Assembly: GCA_017937195.1 (NCBI GenBank)
Contig: JAGBEA010000027.1
Coordinates: 1-56,164 of the forward strand
From: Oscillospiraceae bacterium
GTDB taxonomy: Bacteria > Bacillota > Clostridia > Oscillospirales > Oscillospiraceae
Length of the DNA: 56,164 nucleotides
Reading direction: 5' to 3'
The notes under the pieces were generated by a model, which ran no database searches, was not told the origin of the DNA, and saw only the letters and a program-made list of their open reading frames with translations. The translations under genes and the position numbers were made by a program. Below are positions 24,581-33,767 of this stretch, piece by piece; position 1 is the first letter of the stretch, and each line of letters opens with the position of its first letter.

Positions 24581-25174
24581 TTAGCCGAAGTAACGCTTCA
24601 GCAGGCCTTCCAGGCCACGGCCGTGGCGGGCCTCGTCACGAGCCATCTCGTGGACGGTGTCGTGGATGGCATCCAGACCGTTCTTCTTGGCGCAGGCGGC
24701 CAGATCGAACTTGCCCTGAGTGGCGCCGTACTCGCAGTCCACGCGCCATGCCAGATTCTCCTTGGTGGTCGCCTTCATGTTGGGCTCCAGATCCTCGCCC
24801 AGCAGCTCTGCGAACTTGGCAGCGTGCTCAGCCTCTTCGTAAGCGGCCTTCTCCCAGTACAGACCGATCTCGGGATAACCCTCGCGGTGTGCGATGCGAG
24901 CCATGCACAGATACATACCAACCTCGGAGCACTCGCCGGTAAAGTTAGCCATCAGCTGCTCGAAGATATACTTCTTGTCTTCCTCAGAGATGTCGGGGTT
25001 GTTCTTCACGGTCTTGGCATAGACGCCGTACTCGTGCTCAGCAGCCAGCTTCATCTCGCCCTTCTGCTCCACGAACTTGTCAGCGCCAACCTTGCAGACG
25101 GGGCACTTGAAATCGGGATCCAGAGAGTCAGCAGTGTGAACATAACCGCAAACAGAGCATACATACTTCTTCAT
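24581..25174 (-). CDS. Reverse rubrerythrin
   Basis: Rubrerythrins reduce peroxide with a non-haem di-iron centre. In this 197-residue protein the rubredoxin domain is at the N terminus (CSVCGY near residue 5 and CPVC near 26), with the ferritin-like di-iron domain after it ([44 protein letters not shown]). That is the reversed order of the Clostridium peroxide-stress enzyme. ATG 25174 follows GGAGG; an earlier in-frame ATG (25192) overlaps that site. It follows the PerR-like gene by 80 bases. Confidence 0.93.
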   Translation of the reverse strand: MKKYVCSVCGYVHTADSLDPDFKCPVCKVGADKFVEQKGEMKLAAEHEYGVYAKTVKNNPDISEEDKKYIFEQLMANFTGECSEVGMYLCMARIAHREGYPEIGLYWEKAAYEEAEHAAKFAELLGEDLEPNMKATTKENLAWRVDCEYGATQGKFDLAACAKKNGLDAIHDTVHEMARDEARHGRGLEGLLKRYFG

Positions 25175-25254
25175 AATTTTTTCCTCCATCATTTTACATT
25201 TATTATTGTGTATTTGTGTTTTCCCCTTACCGGTGCCATCGGCTCAGGGTCAGG

Positions 25255-25635
25255 TTAACAAATTTGCAGGCACTCGTTGCAGCAGCCGTAGTAGGTCACG
25301 CTGCACGAATCAGTTCTCCCCACACCGGAGGTATCCGGCATATCCACTGGACTGAAGGGGAGGTCTGCCACCTTGCCGCAGGTGCGGCAGATAAAGTGAC
25401 TGTGGGGTGAGAGATCTGCGTCGTACCGCTCCTCGCCGTCCACATTGCCGATGACCTGCACCGTGCCGTCCTTGCGGAACTGCGCCAGATTGCGGTACAC
25501 CGTGGCAAGCGAGAGGTCGGGGATCATCGGCTTAAGCTGGGCATACACCCACTCCGCCGCCGGATGCTCGTGTGTGGAGCGCAGACACTCCAGAATCGCA
25601 TCCCGCTTGGGGCTGTGTCTTCTTGCTCGTTCCAT
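25255..25635 (-). CDS. perR: Fur-family regulator, PerR-like
   Basis: The 126-residue protein has the Fur winged helix (AILECLRSTHEHPAAEWVYA, then LSLATVYRNLAQF near residue 42). The metal-sensing half contains ERYDADLSPHSHFICRTCGK and a second cysteine set at the end (CCNECLQIC). The two CxxC pairs fit the structural zinc site of PerR/Fur. Start 25635 (MERARRH) follows GAGGTGGTGT. Linkage to rubrerythrin and ferritin favours a PerR-type peroxide sensor over Fur or Zur, but the metal is not proven. Confidence 0.88.
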   Translation of the reverse strand: MERARRHSPKRDAILECLRSTHEHPAAEWVYAQLKPMIPDLSLATVYRNLAQFRKDGTVQVIGNVDGEERYDADLSPHSHFICRTCGKVADLPFSPVDMPDTSGVGRTDSCSVTYYGCCNECLQIC

Positions 25636-25653
25636 ACACCACCTCGTTTTCTT

Positions 25654-25672
25654 AATGATAACGATTATCGTT
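25654..25672. promoter_or_regulatory. Fur-family box before the perR-like gene
   Basis: AATGATAACGATTATCGTT contains the palindrome AACGATTATCGTT and a 7-1-7 arrangement with one mismatch. It lies just after a TATACA -10 on the minus strand (25684-25679), suggesting autoregulation. Confidence 0.55.
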
Positions 25673-25754
25673 TGCAAATGTATAGTAACATAGCCGAAAG
25701 CATTTGTAAAGAGTTTTTTCAAAAATTTTTCAAAAATTCTTGCGAGGCAAAAAA

Positions 25755-25783
25755 ACACCCCGAACCGCAGTGGTTCGGGGTGT
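25755..25783. terminator. Terminator of the EF-G-like gene region
   Basis: ACACCCCGAACC and GGTTCGGGGTGT flank a 5-base loop. On the plus strand it is 15 bases before the end of the minus-strand EF-G-like gene, and T runs follow on the minus strand. Confidence 0.8.
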
Positions 25784-25797
25784 GATATGAGGGGTGA

Positions 25798-27861
25798 TTA
25801 TTCAGCCTCAGCCAGAGCCTTAGCCTCGGCAATAGCCTTCTCCTGAGCCGCACCGGGGCAATCCTCGTAGCGGACGAAGTCGAAGGTGAAAGTGCCGCGG
25901 GACTGGGTCATAGAACGCAGATCGATGGCGTAGCTCATCATCTCGGCCATGGGGACTTCGGCGGTCAGCACCTGCTCGCCGTCGCCGGTGGGATCCATAC
26001 CCATCACGCGGCCGCGACGCTTGTTCAGGTCGCCCATGACATCGCCCAGATAGCTATCGGGGATGGTGACCTTCAGCTCGCCGATGGGCTCCATCAGCAC
26101 GGGCTTGGCCTCGGGCAGAGCGGCCTTGAAGGCCAGACCTGCCGCCAGCTTAAAGGCGATTTCGGAGGAGTCCACGGGGTGGTAAGAACCGTCCACCAGA
26201 GTGGCCTTCAGGAACACCACGGGATAGCCGGCCAGCACGCCGTGCAGGCAGCTTTCGCGCAGACCCTTTTCAACAGCGGGGAAGAAGTTCTTGGGCACGG
26301 AGCCGCCGAACACGTTCTCTTCGAAGATCATCTCTTCCTGCTCAGCCTGAGGCTCGAAGATGATATGAACATCACCGAACTGGCCGGAGCCGCCGGTCTG
26401 CTTCTTATAACGACCCTGCTTGCGCACGGTGCTGCGGATCTTCTCGCGGTATGCAACGCGGGGAGCGCTCAGCTCGCTGTCCACGCCGAAACGGCTCTTC
26501 AGCTTGGCGCACAGAACGTCGATCTGGATGTCGCCGGCGCCGGAGATCACAGTCTGGTGGGTCTCGGCGTTGTTGACCACGGTAAAGGTGGGATCTTCCT
26601 CGTTCAGCTTATGCAGGCCGGTACCCAGCTTCTCGATCTCCTGCTTGACCTTGGGGGAGATGGCGCGGCTGTAGCAGGGCTTGGCATAGTTCATACCTTC
26701 CAGCTTCACGATGTGCTTGGCGTCGCACAGAGTATCGCCGGTCTTGACCTTATCCATCTTGCCGATAGCGCCGATGTCGCCGCAGCAGATCTCCTTGGTC
26801 TCCTCGGTCTTCTTACCCTTCATAATGTACAGACGACCCAGCTTTTCGGTGTTGCCGGTGGTGGGGTTGTACAGAGCCATATCGCTGGTGACCTTACCGC
26901 GAACGACCTTGATCATGGAGTACTTGCCGTACTGGTCGGAGATGGTCTTGAACACGATTGCAGCGGTGGTGCCGTTGGGATCGATGGCCACTTCCACAGC
27001 GTTGCCGTCATCATCCTGAGCGGACTCAGCAGGCATATCGGTAGCCACGGGGACCAGATCCAGAACGGTCTGCATCAGCATATCCACGCCCAGACCGGTG
27101 ATGGCGCTGCCGCACAGCACGGGGCAGACGCTGCCGTCACGCACGCCGATCTTCAAACCCTTGGCCATTTCAGCATCAGTCAGCTCCATGGTGTCGAAGA
27201 ACTTCTCCATCAGCTCCTCATCAGCACCGGCAGCGGCTTCCATCAGCTCAGCGCGCAGGGCTTCCACATCGTCAGCGAGATCTGCGGGGATGGCGCACTC
27301 AGCAGCCTTGCCGCCCTTGACCTCATAGGCCTTGTTGTGCAGCAGGTCAACGATAGCGGTAACCTTCTTGTTGCCGTCCAGCACGGGAACGACAATGGGG
27401 GCGATGGCCTGACCGAACTTGCCCTTCAGAGCATCCAGGCAGGCGTTATAGTCGCTGTTGTCTTCATCGGTGCGGTTGACGAAGATCATACGGGGCTTCT
27501 TGCCCAGCATCTTCCAGGTACGCTCCATACCGACAGACAGACCGTCCTTGGCAGCGCCCACCAGCACAGCGCACTCAGCAGCACGGACAGCGGACACGGC
27601 TTCGCCGGTGAAGTCGAAGTTGCCGGGAGCATCCATGACATTAATCTTCACGCCCTTGTAGTTCACAGGGGCAAAAGCCAGAGAAATAGAAATCTGGCGC
27701 TTGATCTCTTCAGCATCATAGTCGCAGGTGGTGTTGCCGTCAGCGGGCTTGCCCAGACGGTCAGTACCCTTCGTCATAAAGAGCATCTGCTCAGCCAGAG
27801 AGGTCTTACCGGAGCCACCGTGGCCCAGCAGGCAGATATTACGAATGTCATTGGCGGTCAT
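25798..27861 (-). CDS. Elongation factor G-like GTPase paralogue
   Basis: The 687-residue product has all EF-G domains and follows the EF-G-like branch, not canonical FusA. G1 is GHGGSGKT (residues about 10-17, FusA has AHIDAGKT). G3 is DAPGNFDF near 75, with Asn where FusA has the catalytic His. G4 is NRTD near 130 instead of NKxD. Domains III-V are present (GSGQFGDVHIIFEP, SFKAALPEAKP-type region, KRRGRVMGMDPTGDG). Start 27861 follows AAGGGAG. It stands alone, not in a str operon, so it is unlikely to be the main translocase. Its role is unknown. Confidence 0.85.
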   Translation of the reverse strand: MTANDIRNICLLGHGGSGKTSLAEQMLFMTKGTDRLGKPADGNTTCDYDAEEIKRQISISLAFAPVNYKGVKINVMDAPGNFDFTGEAVSAVRAAECAVLVGAAKDGLSVGMERTWKMLGKKPRMIFVNRTDEDNSDYNACLDALKGKFGQAIAPIVVPVLDGNKKVTAIVDLLHNKAYEVKGGKAAECAIPADLADDVEALRAELMEAAAGADEELMEKFFDTMELTDAEMAKGLKIGVRDGSVCPVLCGSAITGLGVDMLMQTVLDLVPVATDMPAESAQDDDGNAVEVAIDPNGTTAAIVFKTISDQYGKYSMIKVVRGKVTSDMALYNPTTGNTEKLGRLYIMKGKKTEETKEICCGDIGAIGKMDKVKTGDTLCDAKHIVKLEGMNYAKPCYSRAISPKVKQEIEKLGTGLHKLNEEDPTFTVVNNAETHQTVISGAGDIQIDVLCAKLKSRFGVDSELSAPRVAYREKIRSTVRKQGRYKKQTGGSGQFGDVHIIFEPQAEQEEMIFEENVFGGSVPKNFFPAVEKGLRESCLHGVLAGYPVVFLKATLVDGSYHPVDSSEIAFKLAAGLAFKAALPEAKPVLMEPIGELKVTIPDSYLGDVMGDLNKRRGRVMGMDPTGDGEQVLTAEVPMAEMMSYAIDLRSMTQSRGTFTFDFVRYEDCPGAAQEKAIAEAKALAEAE

Positions 27862-28013
27862 ATTGTTTTCTCCCTTCATTTTGTGAAGTGCGCTCCGCTC
27901 GGCAGGCGCACAAATCGCTCAACAATCGAATTATATAACATTTTTGCTGACCTGACAACCATATTTTTCTCTTTTTTTCAGCGAAATTTACAGTTTATCG
28001 TTTGCTGCAATGA

Positions 28014-28039
28014 AAAAAGGGTGCCGCAGCACCCTTTTT
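28014..28039. terminator. Terminator
   Basis: AAAAAGGGTGC pairs with GCACCCTTTTT across a 4-base loop, right after the P-type-ATPase-like gene on the minus strand. Confidence 0.85.
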
Positions 28040-28047
28040 CTGTAACA

Positions 28048-30174
28048 TCAATATCGCCGTGTCAAATCCGAAAGCAGCACCGTAGGCAGCAGCCACAGCA
28101 GCGCGAAGATCAGCAGATAGCCTGCGTTCAGCGCGTTGTAGGCGGAGACGCTGCTCAAATAGTAGCCCAGCAGCAATCCGCACAGACTGCCCAGCCAGCA
28201 CAGCACAGCCGCGCTCTTCACCATGCGGACACAGCGCCGGCTGCCAATCAACGTTTCGGCAAAGGGCATCAACCCCTCGCGGTAGATGATGGCGTCCGCC
28301 CGCTCCGCCGGCTGCTTCATCTCCTCCGACAGCTCCACGCGGGTGTACACATCGGGATAGATGGGCTTGGCGTCGAAGCCAAACTTATTCTTCAGAACGC
28401 CGGGGGTAATGTTGCCGCTGCGCACCGCCAGCACCGGCTCGATGCGGCTGCGGCGCAGCGCACGCAGTGCCCACTCCACATTGCGCGACGGGGCGTATTT
28501 GATGGCAAAGATGGCTGCCAACTGTCCGTCCACCGCCATAAAAAGTCCACTCTTGGTCTTAAGGTCGCGGGGCAGGTCCACGCGGCGGCACTTCATAAAG
28601 TAGGCGCTGCCCATCATAACGGTTTCACCGCGGATGGTGCCGCCAAAGCCGCCCTCCTCGTAGAACTCCAGATCCTCCAGCTTGCGATACGTGCCGCCCT
28701 CACTGCTGAGCAGCTGATCAAACAGCGGCAGCAGATGGCTGCCTGCCGCCTTGCAGACGGTGGCGGCATAAGAGATCACCGTGCCGATCTCCGCGCCATA
28801 TAGCTTCAAGCCGTTCAGACTCACCGTTCCGGGCGGGAAGAGGTCCGCGTCGCTGACCACCACCTGCCGGGAAGTGCTGATAGCAGCGGCGCCGGCATAG
28901 CCCGCCACCGAGCATCCGCTGCGCCCCAGCCGCCGGTTGAGATGGCGCAGAGGCAGCGTGCCGCACAGCGGCAGCCCCAGCGGTACGCAGGCGCACAGCA
29001 GCGCCGACCACACATAGAGAAATTCTTCCATCCGCTCGCCGCCGATGCAGACCACACCGGTCAACACCGTTGCCGCGCTCAGCAGCAGCGGCAGCAGCAG
29101 ATTGCGGATCCGATCCGCAGGGGACAGCTGATGGGACGCGGTATAAAAGCCGTCCAGACGCCCCTTGCGCTTGGAGACACCTGCCTCCGTCACTTCCGCC
29201 ACATAGGGCGGGCGACCGCCCAGATCTGCCAGCCGAAACCCCTCGCGCCGCGACACGGAGGCATAGCGCTGCCCCGCCACACACAGCCAAACCATCAGCG
29301 CGGCGCAGCCTGCCAGCGGCAAACGCGGCGCATTTTGGGCGACAGCGCCAAGGATGCAATCGCCCAGCACCGCCAGTGAGGTCAGCAGCGCTGCCAGCTC
29401 GCAGGCGGTCTGTTTCTTTTTTGCCGCGGCGACAGCCTCTTTCCACACGGCAGGAGTCAGCAGCAGCGTCAGCAGCAAGCCGCCGCCCATCACACCGCAG
29501 CGTAGCAGCGGCTGCGCGTGCCAAAGCTGGGGCAGATACTGTCCGAACCAAGTATGCGCCACCGATGCCAGCAGCAGCGCCGCCACCGGCACCGCAGACA
29601 TGGTCAGCTGACGGGTCAGCCGCTTGCGGCGCCGTGTTTCCTCCCGGAACGCCTGCTCCATAGCAGGCTCCTGCGGGATCGCTTTTGCAGCTGCCGGATG
29701 GGAATGCTTGTCAAAACGGGCAGATACCGCCTCACTTACCGCCGCGGCACGATTCTTTACGCCGGCGGTCGCAGCGATCCACTGCGCCTTCAGCGAGCGC
29801 TTGGGCGGCAGCGCCGCCTCTTCGTTTTCCTCCAGCACGGATTCCACCGTGCGCGCCATCAGATCCTCCAGCGAAACCTTCTGCTCCTCTGGCGCAGGCT
29901 CCGGTGCAGGAGCCGTTTCCGGCGCTTCCTGCGGCACATCCTCGCAGACCGGCAGTTCTTCCTCCGTTGGCTCCTCCACAGCAGGCTGTACCTGCTCTGT
30001 CGGAGGCTCTTCCACCTTGAATTCCGGTTTCGGCGCAGGCTCCGCCCCACTCTGGCTGAATTCAGCCAGAATGTCCTCCAGCGAAAACGCATCATCCGCA
30101 GGCAGCTCCACACCGCCCAGCAGATCACGGGTCTCCGACAGCAGCTGTGAAATTTCGTCACGCCGATCGTTCAT
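28048..30174 (-). CDS. P-type-ATPase-like membrane protein lacking catalytic motifs
   Basis: The 708-residue protein has an acidic Pro/Glu-rich cytoplasmic N terminus (about 1-170) and hydrophobic pairs near 195-250, 275-305, 360-410 and 640-700. A soluble block with the layout of a P-type ATPase lies between. Where P-type pumps have DKTGT it has SDADLFPPGT (residues 441-450). The nucleotide-domain stretch GGFGGTIRGETVMMGSAYF is recognisable, as is AVDGQLAAIFAIKYAPSRNV, but no GDGxND follows. So it is probably unable to form the phospho-intermediate. It lies 21 bases after rlmB and shares its transcript. Confidence 0.7.
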   Translation of the reverse strand: MNDRRDEISQLLSETRDLLGGVELPADDAFSLEDILAEFSQSGAEPAPKPEFKVEEPPTEQVQPAVEEPTEEELPVCEDVPQEAPETAPAPEPAPEEQKVSLEDLMARTVESVLEENEEAALPPKRSLKAQWIAATAGVKNRAAAVSEAVSARFDKHSHPAAAKAIPQEPAMEQAFREETRRRKRLTRQLTMSAVPVAALLLASVAHTWFGQYLPQLWHAQPLLRCGVMGGGLLLTLLLTPAVWKEAVAAAKKKQTACELAALLTSLAVLGDCILGAVAQNAPRLPLAGCAALMVWLCVAGQRYASVSRREGFRLADLGGRPPYVAEVTEAGVSKRKGRLDGFYTASHQLSPADRIRNLLLPLLLSAATVLTGVVCIGGERMEEFLYVWSALLCACVPLGLPLCGTLPLRHLNRRLGRSGCSVAGYAGAAAISTSRQVVVSDADLFPPGTVSLNGLKLYGAEIGTVISYAATVCKAAGSHLLPLFDQLLSSEGGTYRKLEDLEFYEEGGFGGTIRGETVMMGSAYFMKCRRVDLPRDLKTKSGLFMAVDGQLAAIFAIKYAPSRNVEWALRALRRSRIEPVLAVRSGNITPGVLKNKFGFDAKPIYPDVYTRVELSEEMKQPAERADAIIYREGLMPFAETLIGSRRCVRMVKSAAVLCWLGSLCGLLLGYYLSSVSAYNALNAGYLLIFALLWLLPTVLLSDLTRRY

Positions 30175-30195
30175 TATGCTCCTTCTTCTCTCCTT

Positions 30196-30969
30196 TTAAC
30201 CGCGCTGGCGTACCGCCTCATACAGCAAAATGGCAGCTGCTGCCGATGCGTTCAAGGAAGAGATCTTACCTTTCATGGGAATACTGACTAAGAAATCGCA
30301 GCTTTCGCTGACCAGACGGCCCATACCGCTGCCCTCGCTGCCGATCACGATGGCGGCAGGGCCCTTCAGGTCGGCGCTGTACAGCGTGGTGTTGCCATCT
30401 GCCGCCGTGCCGAATACCCACACGCCCTGCTTCTTCAGATCCTTCAGCAGGCTGGGAATATTGGCCACACGCGCCACCGGCATATAGCTGACCGCACCGG
30501 CAGAGGTCTTGGCCACGATGGAGGTCAGACCCGCGCTGCGCCGCTTGGGAATGATGACGCCGTGGGCGCCGGCACACTCCGCTGTACGCAAAATTGCGCC
30601 CAGGTTGTGGGGGTCGGAGATCTCATCGCAGACCACCAGCAGCGGCGCTTCCCCCTTGGCTGCAGCGCTCTCCAGCAGGGATTCCACGCTGACATACTCC
30701 CGCAGTGCCGCCAGCGCGATCACGCCCTGATGGGAGTGGGTGCGGCTCATATTGTCCAGCTTCCGGCGGTCCGCCTCCACCACCACAATGCCGGCGGCAC
30801 GGGCTTTGGATGCGATGTGACCCAGCGTTTTATCGGTCTCGCCCTTGGCAAGATAAATCTTGTCGATGGCGGTGCCGCTGCGCAGCGCCTCGATCACCGC
30901 GTTACGGCCTTCGATAATACCGTCGGCCTCCGATTCGGCCATAGTTTTCTTGGTTTCGTTTTCTCTCAT
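30196..30969 (-). CDS. rlmB: 23S rRNA 2'-O-methyltransferase, RlmB/TrmH type
   Basis: The 257-residue SpoU-type enzyme methylates ribose in 23S rRNA (G2251 in E. coli). It has a substrate-binding N-terminal domain (IIEGRNAVIEAL near residue 17) and the knotted methyltransferase domain: DEISDPHNLGAILRTAECAG near 113, VIGSEGSGM near 212 and SSLNASAAAAILLYE near 236. Start 30969 has GAGGAAAATGAT before it; in-frame ATGs upstream have weaker sites. The exact target nucleotide is by family only. Confidence 0.92.
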   Translation of the reverse strand: MRENETKKTMAESEADGIIEGRNAVIEALRSGTAIDKIYLAKGETDKTLGHIASKARAAGIVVVEADRRKLDNMSRTHSHQGVIALAALREYVSVESLLESAAAKGEAPLLVVCDEISDPHNLGAILRTAECAGAHGVIIPKRRSAGLTSIVAKTSAGAVSYMPVARVANIPSLLKDLKKQGVWVFGTAADGNTTLYSADLKGPAAIVIGSEGSGMGRLVSESCDFLVSIPMKGKISSLNASAAAAILLYEAVRQRG

Positions 30970-31088
30970 ATCATTTTCCTCATATCCGGATTTGCACATT
31001 CTTTTGGATTTTATCAGTATAGCATAGGAAAGCCGCAAGATAAAGCACCATTCATAGAAATTTTACAGAAAATCCGTCTTGGGGCGAC

Positions 31089-31117
31089 TTGTGAGTTTCT
31101 TATATTTATGGTATACT
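31089..31117 (+). promoter_or_regulatory. Sigma-A promoter for ftsH
   Basis: TTGTGA (31089-31094) and TATACT (31112-31117) are 17 bases apart, in the divergent gap between rlmB and ftsH. Confidence 0.6.
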
Positions 31118-31135
31118 GCCATTCAAAGAGTTTTC

Positions 31136-31156
31136 CCGTCCGCAGGACGGTTTTTT
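31136..31156 (+). terminator. Terminator-like hairpin in the ftsH leader
   Basis: CCGTCC pairs with GGACGG across GCA, followed by six T, only about 5 bases before the ftsH ribosome site. No + strand gene lies upstream, so it may be an attenuator or a 5' stabilising hairpin. Confidence 0.5.
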
Positions 31157-31171
31157 ACGGAAGGAGACCTT

Positions 31172-33307
31172 ATGGACCCGAATAAGCAGAAAAATAACAA
31201 CAATAACAAGAAAAACGGCAAGGGCGGCAAGAATCTGCGCGGCGCGCTGATTCTGGTGCTCTGGGCAGTGGCGCTGACGGTTGCCATCAATTACCTGTCC
31301 GCCTACGCCGGCAACACCGCCAACAAATCCACCAGCCACGAGGTGCCCTACAGCGAGCTGTGGCAGCTGGTGGAGCAGGATAAGATCGATTCTGTCACCT
31401 TTGAAAACGACACGGTCTACGCCACACCCATTGCCGGCTATGTCTTCACCGATGAGGACGGCAAGAGCTACACCCACAGCGCAGACAACAAGGTGGTGCT
31501 GTTCACCACCGATCTGAACGACGGCGATCTGTTCACCCTGCTGCGTGAGCACGAGGTGGAGTATACCGAGCCCTATCAGGCGCCTATGAGCCCCATTATG
31601 GAGTTTATGCTGTCCTACCTGCTGCCTATTTTGATGATGATGGCAGTATTTATGCTGGTGATGCGCCTGATCAGCAAGAGCGGCGGCGGCATCGGCGGCA
31701 TCGGCAATGTGGGCAAGTCCAACGCCAAGGTGTATATGGAGAAGTCCACCGGTGTCACCTTCAAGGATGTTGCCGGTCAGGACGAGGCCAAGGAGTCGCT
31801 GGAGGAGATCATCGATTTCCTGCATAACCCCAGCAAGTACACCGCCATTGGCGCACGCCTCCCCAAGGGCGCGCTGCTGGTTGGCTCCCCCGGTACCGGT
31901 AAAACGCTGCTGGCCAAGGCCGTGGCAGGCGAAGCAGGCGTTCCCTTCTTCTCCATCTCCGGCTCCGACTTTGTGGAAATGTTCGTGGGCGTGGGCGCAA
32001 GCCGCGTGCGCGACCTCTTTAAGGAAGCCTCCAAGGTGGCTCCCTGCATCATCTTTATCGACGAGATCGACACCATCGGTAAGACCCGTGACGGCGGACG
32101 CTTCGGCGGCAACGACGAGCGCGAGCAGACCCTCAACCAGCTGCTGGCTGAGCTGGACGGCTTCGACCCCGGCAAGGGCGTGATCGTACTGGGCGCAACC
32201 AACCGCCCCGAGGTGCTGGATAAGGCGCTGCTGCGCCCCGGCCGTTTCGACCGCCGCATCACTGTGGATCGCCCCAATCTGGCAGGCCGCCTTGCCACGC
32301 TGCAGGTACACACCCGCAACATCCATCTGGCAGAGGATGTGGATCTGAACAAGATCGCTCAGGCCACTGCCGGCTGCGTAGGTGCTGACCTTGCCAATCT
32401 GGTGAACGAAGCCGCCCTGCGCGCCGTGCGCAAGGGCCGCAAGGCCGTCAACCAGAACGATCTGCTGGTGTCCTTTGAGGTGGTCATCGCAGGCTCCGAG
32501 AAGAAGGGCACTGTGATCACTGAAGAGGAAAAGCGCATCATCGCCTACCACGAGGTGGGTCACGCGCTGGTGGCTGCCAAGCAGAAGAACGCACAGCCCG
32601 TCTCCAAGATCACCATCGTGCCTCACACCCAGGGCGCGCTGGGCTATACGCTGCACCTGCCGGAGGAGGAGAAATTCCTTATGTCCCGCGAGGACATTCT
32701 GGCGGAGATCCGCACGCTGCTGGCCGGCCGCTCCAGCGAAGAGGTGGTGTGCAACACTATGACCTCCGGCGCCGCCAACGACATCGAGCGCGCCACGGAG
32801 CTGGCACGCAATCTGGTGGCACGCTTCGGTATGACCGAGGAGTTCGATATGATGGCGCTGGGCACGGTGCAGAACCAGTATCTGGACGGCACCTACTCTA
32901 TGGCCTGCGCGCAGGAGACTTATGCCGCGGCTGATCGCGCCACCATCGCCATCATCCGCCAGTGCCACGAGGAGGCCAAGACCATTCTACAGGAAAACCG
33001 CGAGCTGCTGGATCAGATCGCCGCGTACCTGCTGAAGAAGGAGACCATCACCGGTCAGGAAATGATGGCCATCATCGAGGGCCGCGATCCCGAGCTGGTG
33101 GACAACTACGGTGCCACCCGTGAGGACGAACCCAAGCTGTTCCGCCCCAGCGTCCCCGATGTGATCGAGGCGCCCGCCAAGCACATCTCCATCATCTCCG
33201 AGCCCATCCCCATGCCGGACTTTGACGCGGCAGAGGAAAAGAGCGATGAGAGCGCTCCCGCCGAGGAGAAATCCCCTGCTGAGGGCGAGGACAAGAGCGA
33301 GGAATAA
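31172..33307 (+). CDS. ftsH: ATP-dependent zinc metalloprotease FtsH
   Basis: FtsH is a membrane-anchored hexameric AAA+ protease that extracts and degrades membrane and regulatory proteins. The 711-residue product has an Asn/Lys-rich N terminus (about 5-20), TM1 (about 22-44), a short outer domain and TM2 (about 143-167). The AAA module follows (Walker A SPGTGKT near 237, Walker B FIDEID near 293, SRH near 350), then the peptidase HEVGH at 460-464. Family members usually have HEAGH, and zinc ligands are kept. ATG 31172 follows AAGGAG. It diverges from rlmB. Confidence 0.96.
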   Translation: MDPNKQKNNNNNKKNGKGGKNLRGALILVLWAVALTVAINYLSAYAGNTANKSTSHEVPYSELWQLVEQDKIDSVTFENDTVYATPIAGYVFTDEDGKSYTHSADNKVVLFTTDLNDGDLFTLLREHEVEYTEPYQAPMSPIMEFMLSYLLPILMMMAVFMLVMRLISKSGGGIGGIGNVGKSNAKVYMEKSTGVTFKDVAGQDEAKESLEEIIDFLHNPSKYTAIGARLPKGALLVGSPGTGKTLLAKAVAGEAGVPFFSISGSDFVEMFVGVGASRVRDLFKEASKVAPCIIFIDEIDTIGKTRDGGRFGGNDEREQTLNQLLAELDGFDPGKGVIVLGATNRPEVLDKALLRPGRFDRRITVDRPNLAGRLATLQVHTRNIHLAEDVDLNKIAQATAGCVGADLANLVNEAALRAVRKGRKAVNQNDLLVSFEVVIAGSEKKGTVITEEEKRIIAYHEVGHALVAAKQKNAQPVSKITIVPHTQGALGYTLHLPEEEKFLMSREDILAEIRTLLAGRSSEEVVCNTMTSGAANDIERATELARNLVARFGMTEEFDMMALGTVQNQYLDGTYSMACAQETYAAADRATIAIIRQCHEEAKTILQENRELLDQIAAYLLKKETITGQEMMAIIEGRDPELVDNYGATREDEPKLFRPSVPDVIEAPAKHISIISEPIPMPDFDAAEEKSDESAPAEEKSPAEGEDKSEE

Positions 33308-33316
33308 GCGCATAGC

Positions 33317-33351
33317 AAAAGACCTGCTGCAAGCTGCAGCAGGTCTTTTTT
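33317..33351 (+). terminator. Terminator of ftsH
   Basis: GACCTGCTGC and GCAGCAGGTC flank a 5-base loop, followed by six T. Confidence 0.9.
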
Positions 33352-33357
33352 GCCGTA

Positions 33358-33411
33358 ATTCTCGCCGAGTGCGTGGAGGTAGGGCGCGACGACCCAGGCA
33401 CGCCGCGAGAA
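33358..33411. repeat. Imperfect long hairpin in the ftsH-XRE gap
   Basis: ATTCTCGC (33358-33365) and GCGAGAAT (33404-33411) enclose a GC-rich, partly self-complementary core with GTAGGGCGCG and GGCACGCC. It looks like a dispersed palindromic repeat or structured RNA. Copy number elsewhere cannot be seen here. Confidence 0.35.
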
Positions 33412-33440
33412 TGCCTCCGCTCGCTTCATCTTACGCGCAA

Positions 33441-33467
33441 AAAGGCTTCCCCCTCAGGGAAGCCTTT
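33441..33467 (-). terminator. Terminator of the XRE gene
   Basis: AAAGGCTTCCC and GGGAAGCCTTT pair across a 5-base loop, directly after the minus-strand XRE gene, with T/A-rich flanks. Confidence 0.7.
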
Positions 33468-33472
33468 CGTTT

Positions 33473-33709
33473 TCATCGCTGTTCCAGCAGCTTTTCAATG
33501 GGCACACCCAACGCTTCGGAGATATCATATAGAATCCCAATATTAGGCACCACATACGCCGATTCAACTCTTTGAATTTGGTTGCGACTATACCCCGTCA
33601 TTTCTGCAAGATCCATTTGGGTCAATCCGCGTTCTTTGCGATAGCGCAGGATGTTCAACCCAATCTGCACATATTTTTTATAGTGTCTGCCGGCATAATG
33701 CTCTTTCAT
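33473..33709 (-). CDS. XRE-family transcriptional regulator
   Basis: The 78-residue protein has a short N-terminal lead (MKEHYAGRHYKKYVQIGLNI) and a helix-turn-helix (RYRKERGLTQMDLAEMTGYS, then RNQIQRVESAY), ending in SEALGVPIEKLLEQR. GGGGGGATAGT precedes ATG 33709. An in-frame start at 33724 is less likely. Two inverted repeats lie upstream, between it and the small gene at 33860. They suggest autoregulation and control of that gene. Confidence 0.85.
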   Translation of the reverse strand: MKEHYAGRHYKKYVQIGLNILRYRKERGLTQMDLAEMTGYSRNQIQRVESAYVVPNIGILYDISEALGVPIEKLLEQR

Positions 33710-33728
33710 ACTATCCCCCCGCACTCTT

Positions 33729-33748
33729 TTCTTACTTTATTGTAAGAA
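33729..33748. promoter_or_regulatory. Inverted repeat before the XRE gene
   Basis: TTCTTAC and GTAAGAA flank TTTATT, 20 bases before the XRE start. Possible operator. Confidence 0.4.
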
Positions 33749-33767
33749 GCGCGAAAGTTTCTATCGT

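Noticed and set aside
26179-28803. An 874-codon open frame on the + strand.
   Set aside because: It lies opposite the EF-G-like gene and part of the P-type-like gene. It is the antisense of highly biased codons, has a Leu/His/Gly-rich composition and no family match.
28048-30174. Calling the 708-residue protein a metal-transporting ATPase.
   Set aside because: The phosphorylation and GDGxND motifs are absent, so transport by the known mechanism is not supported.
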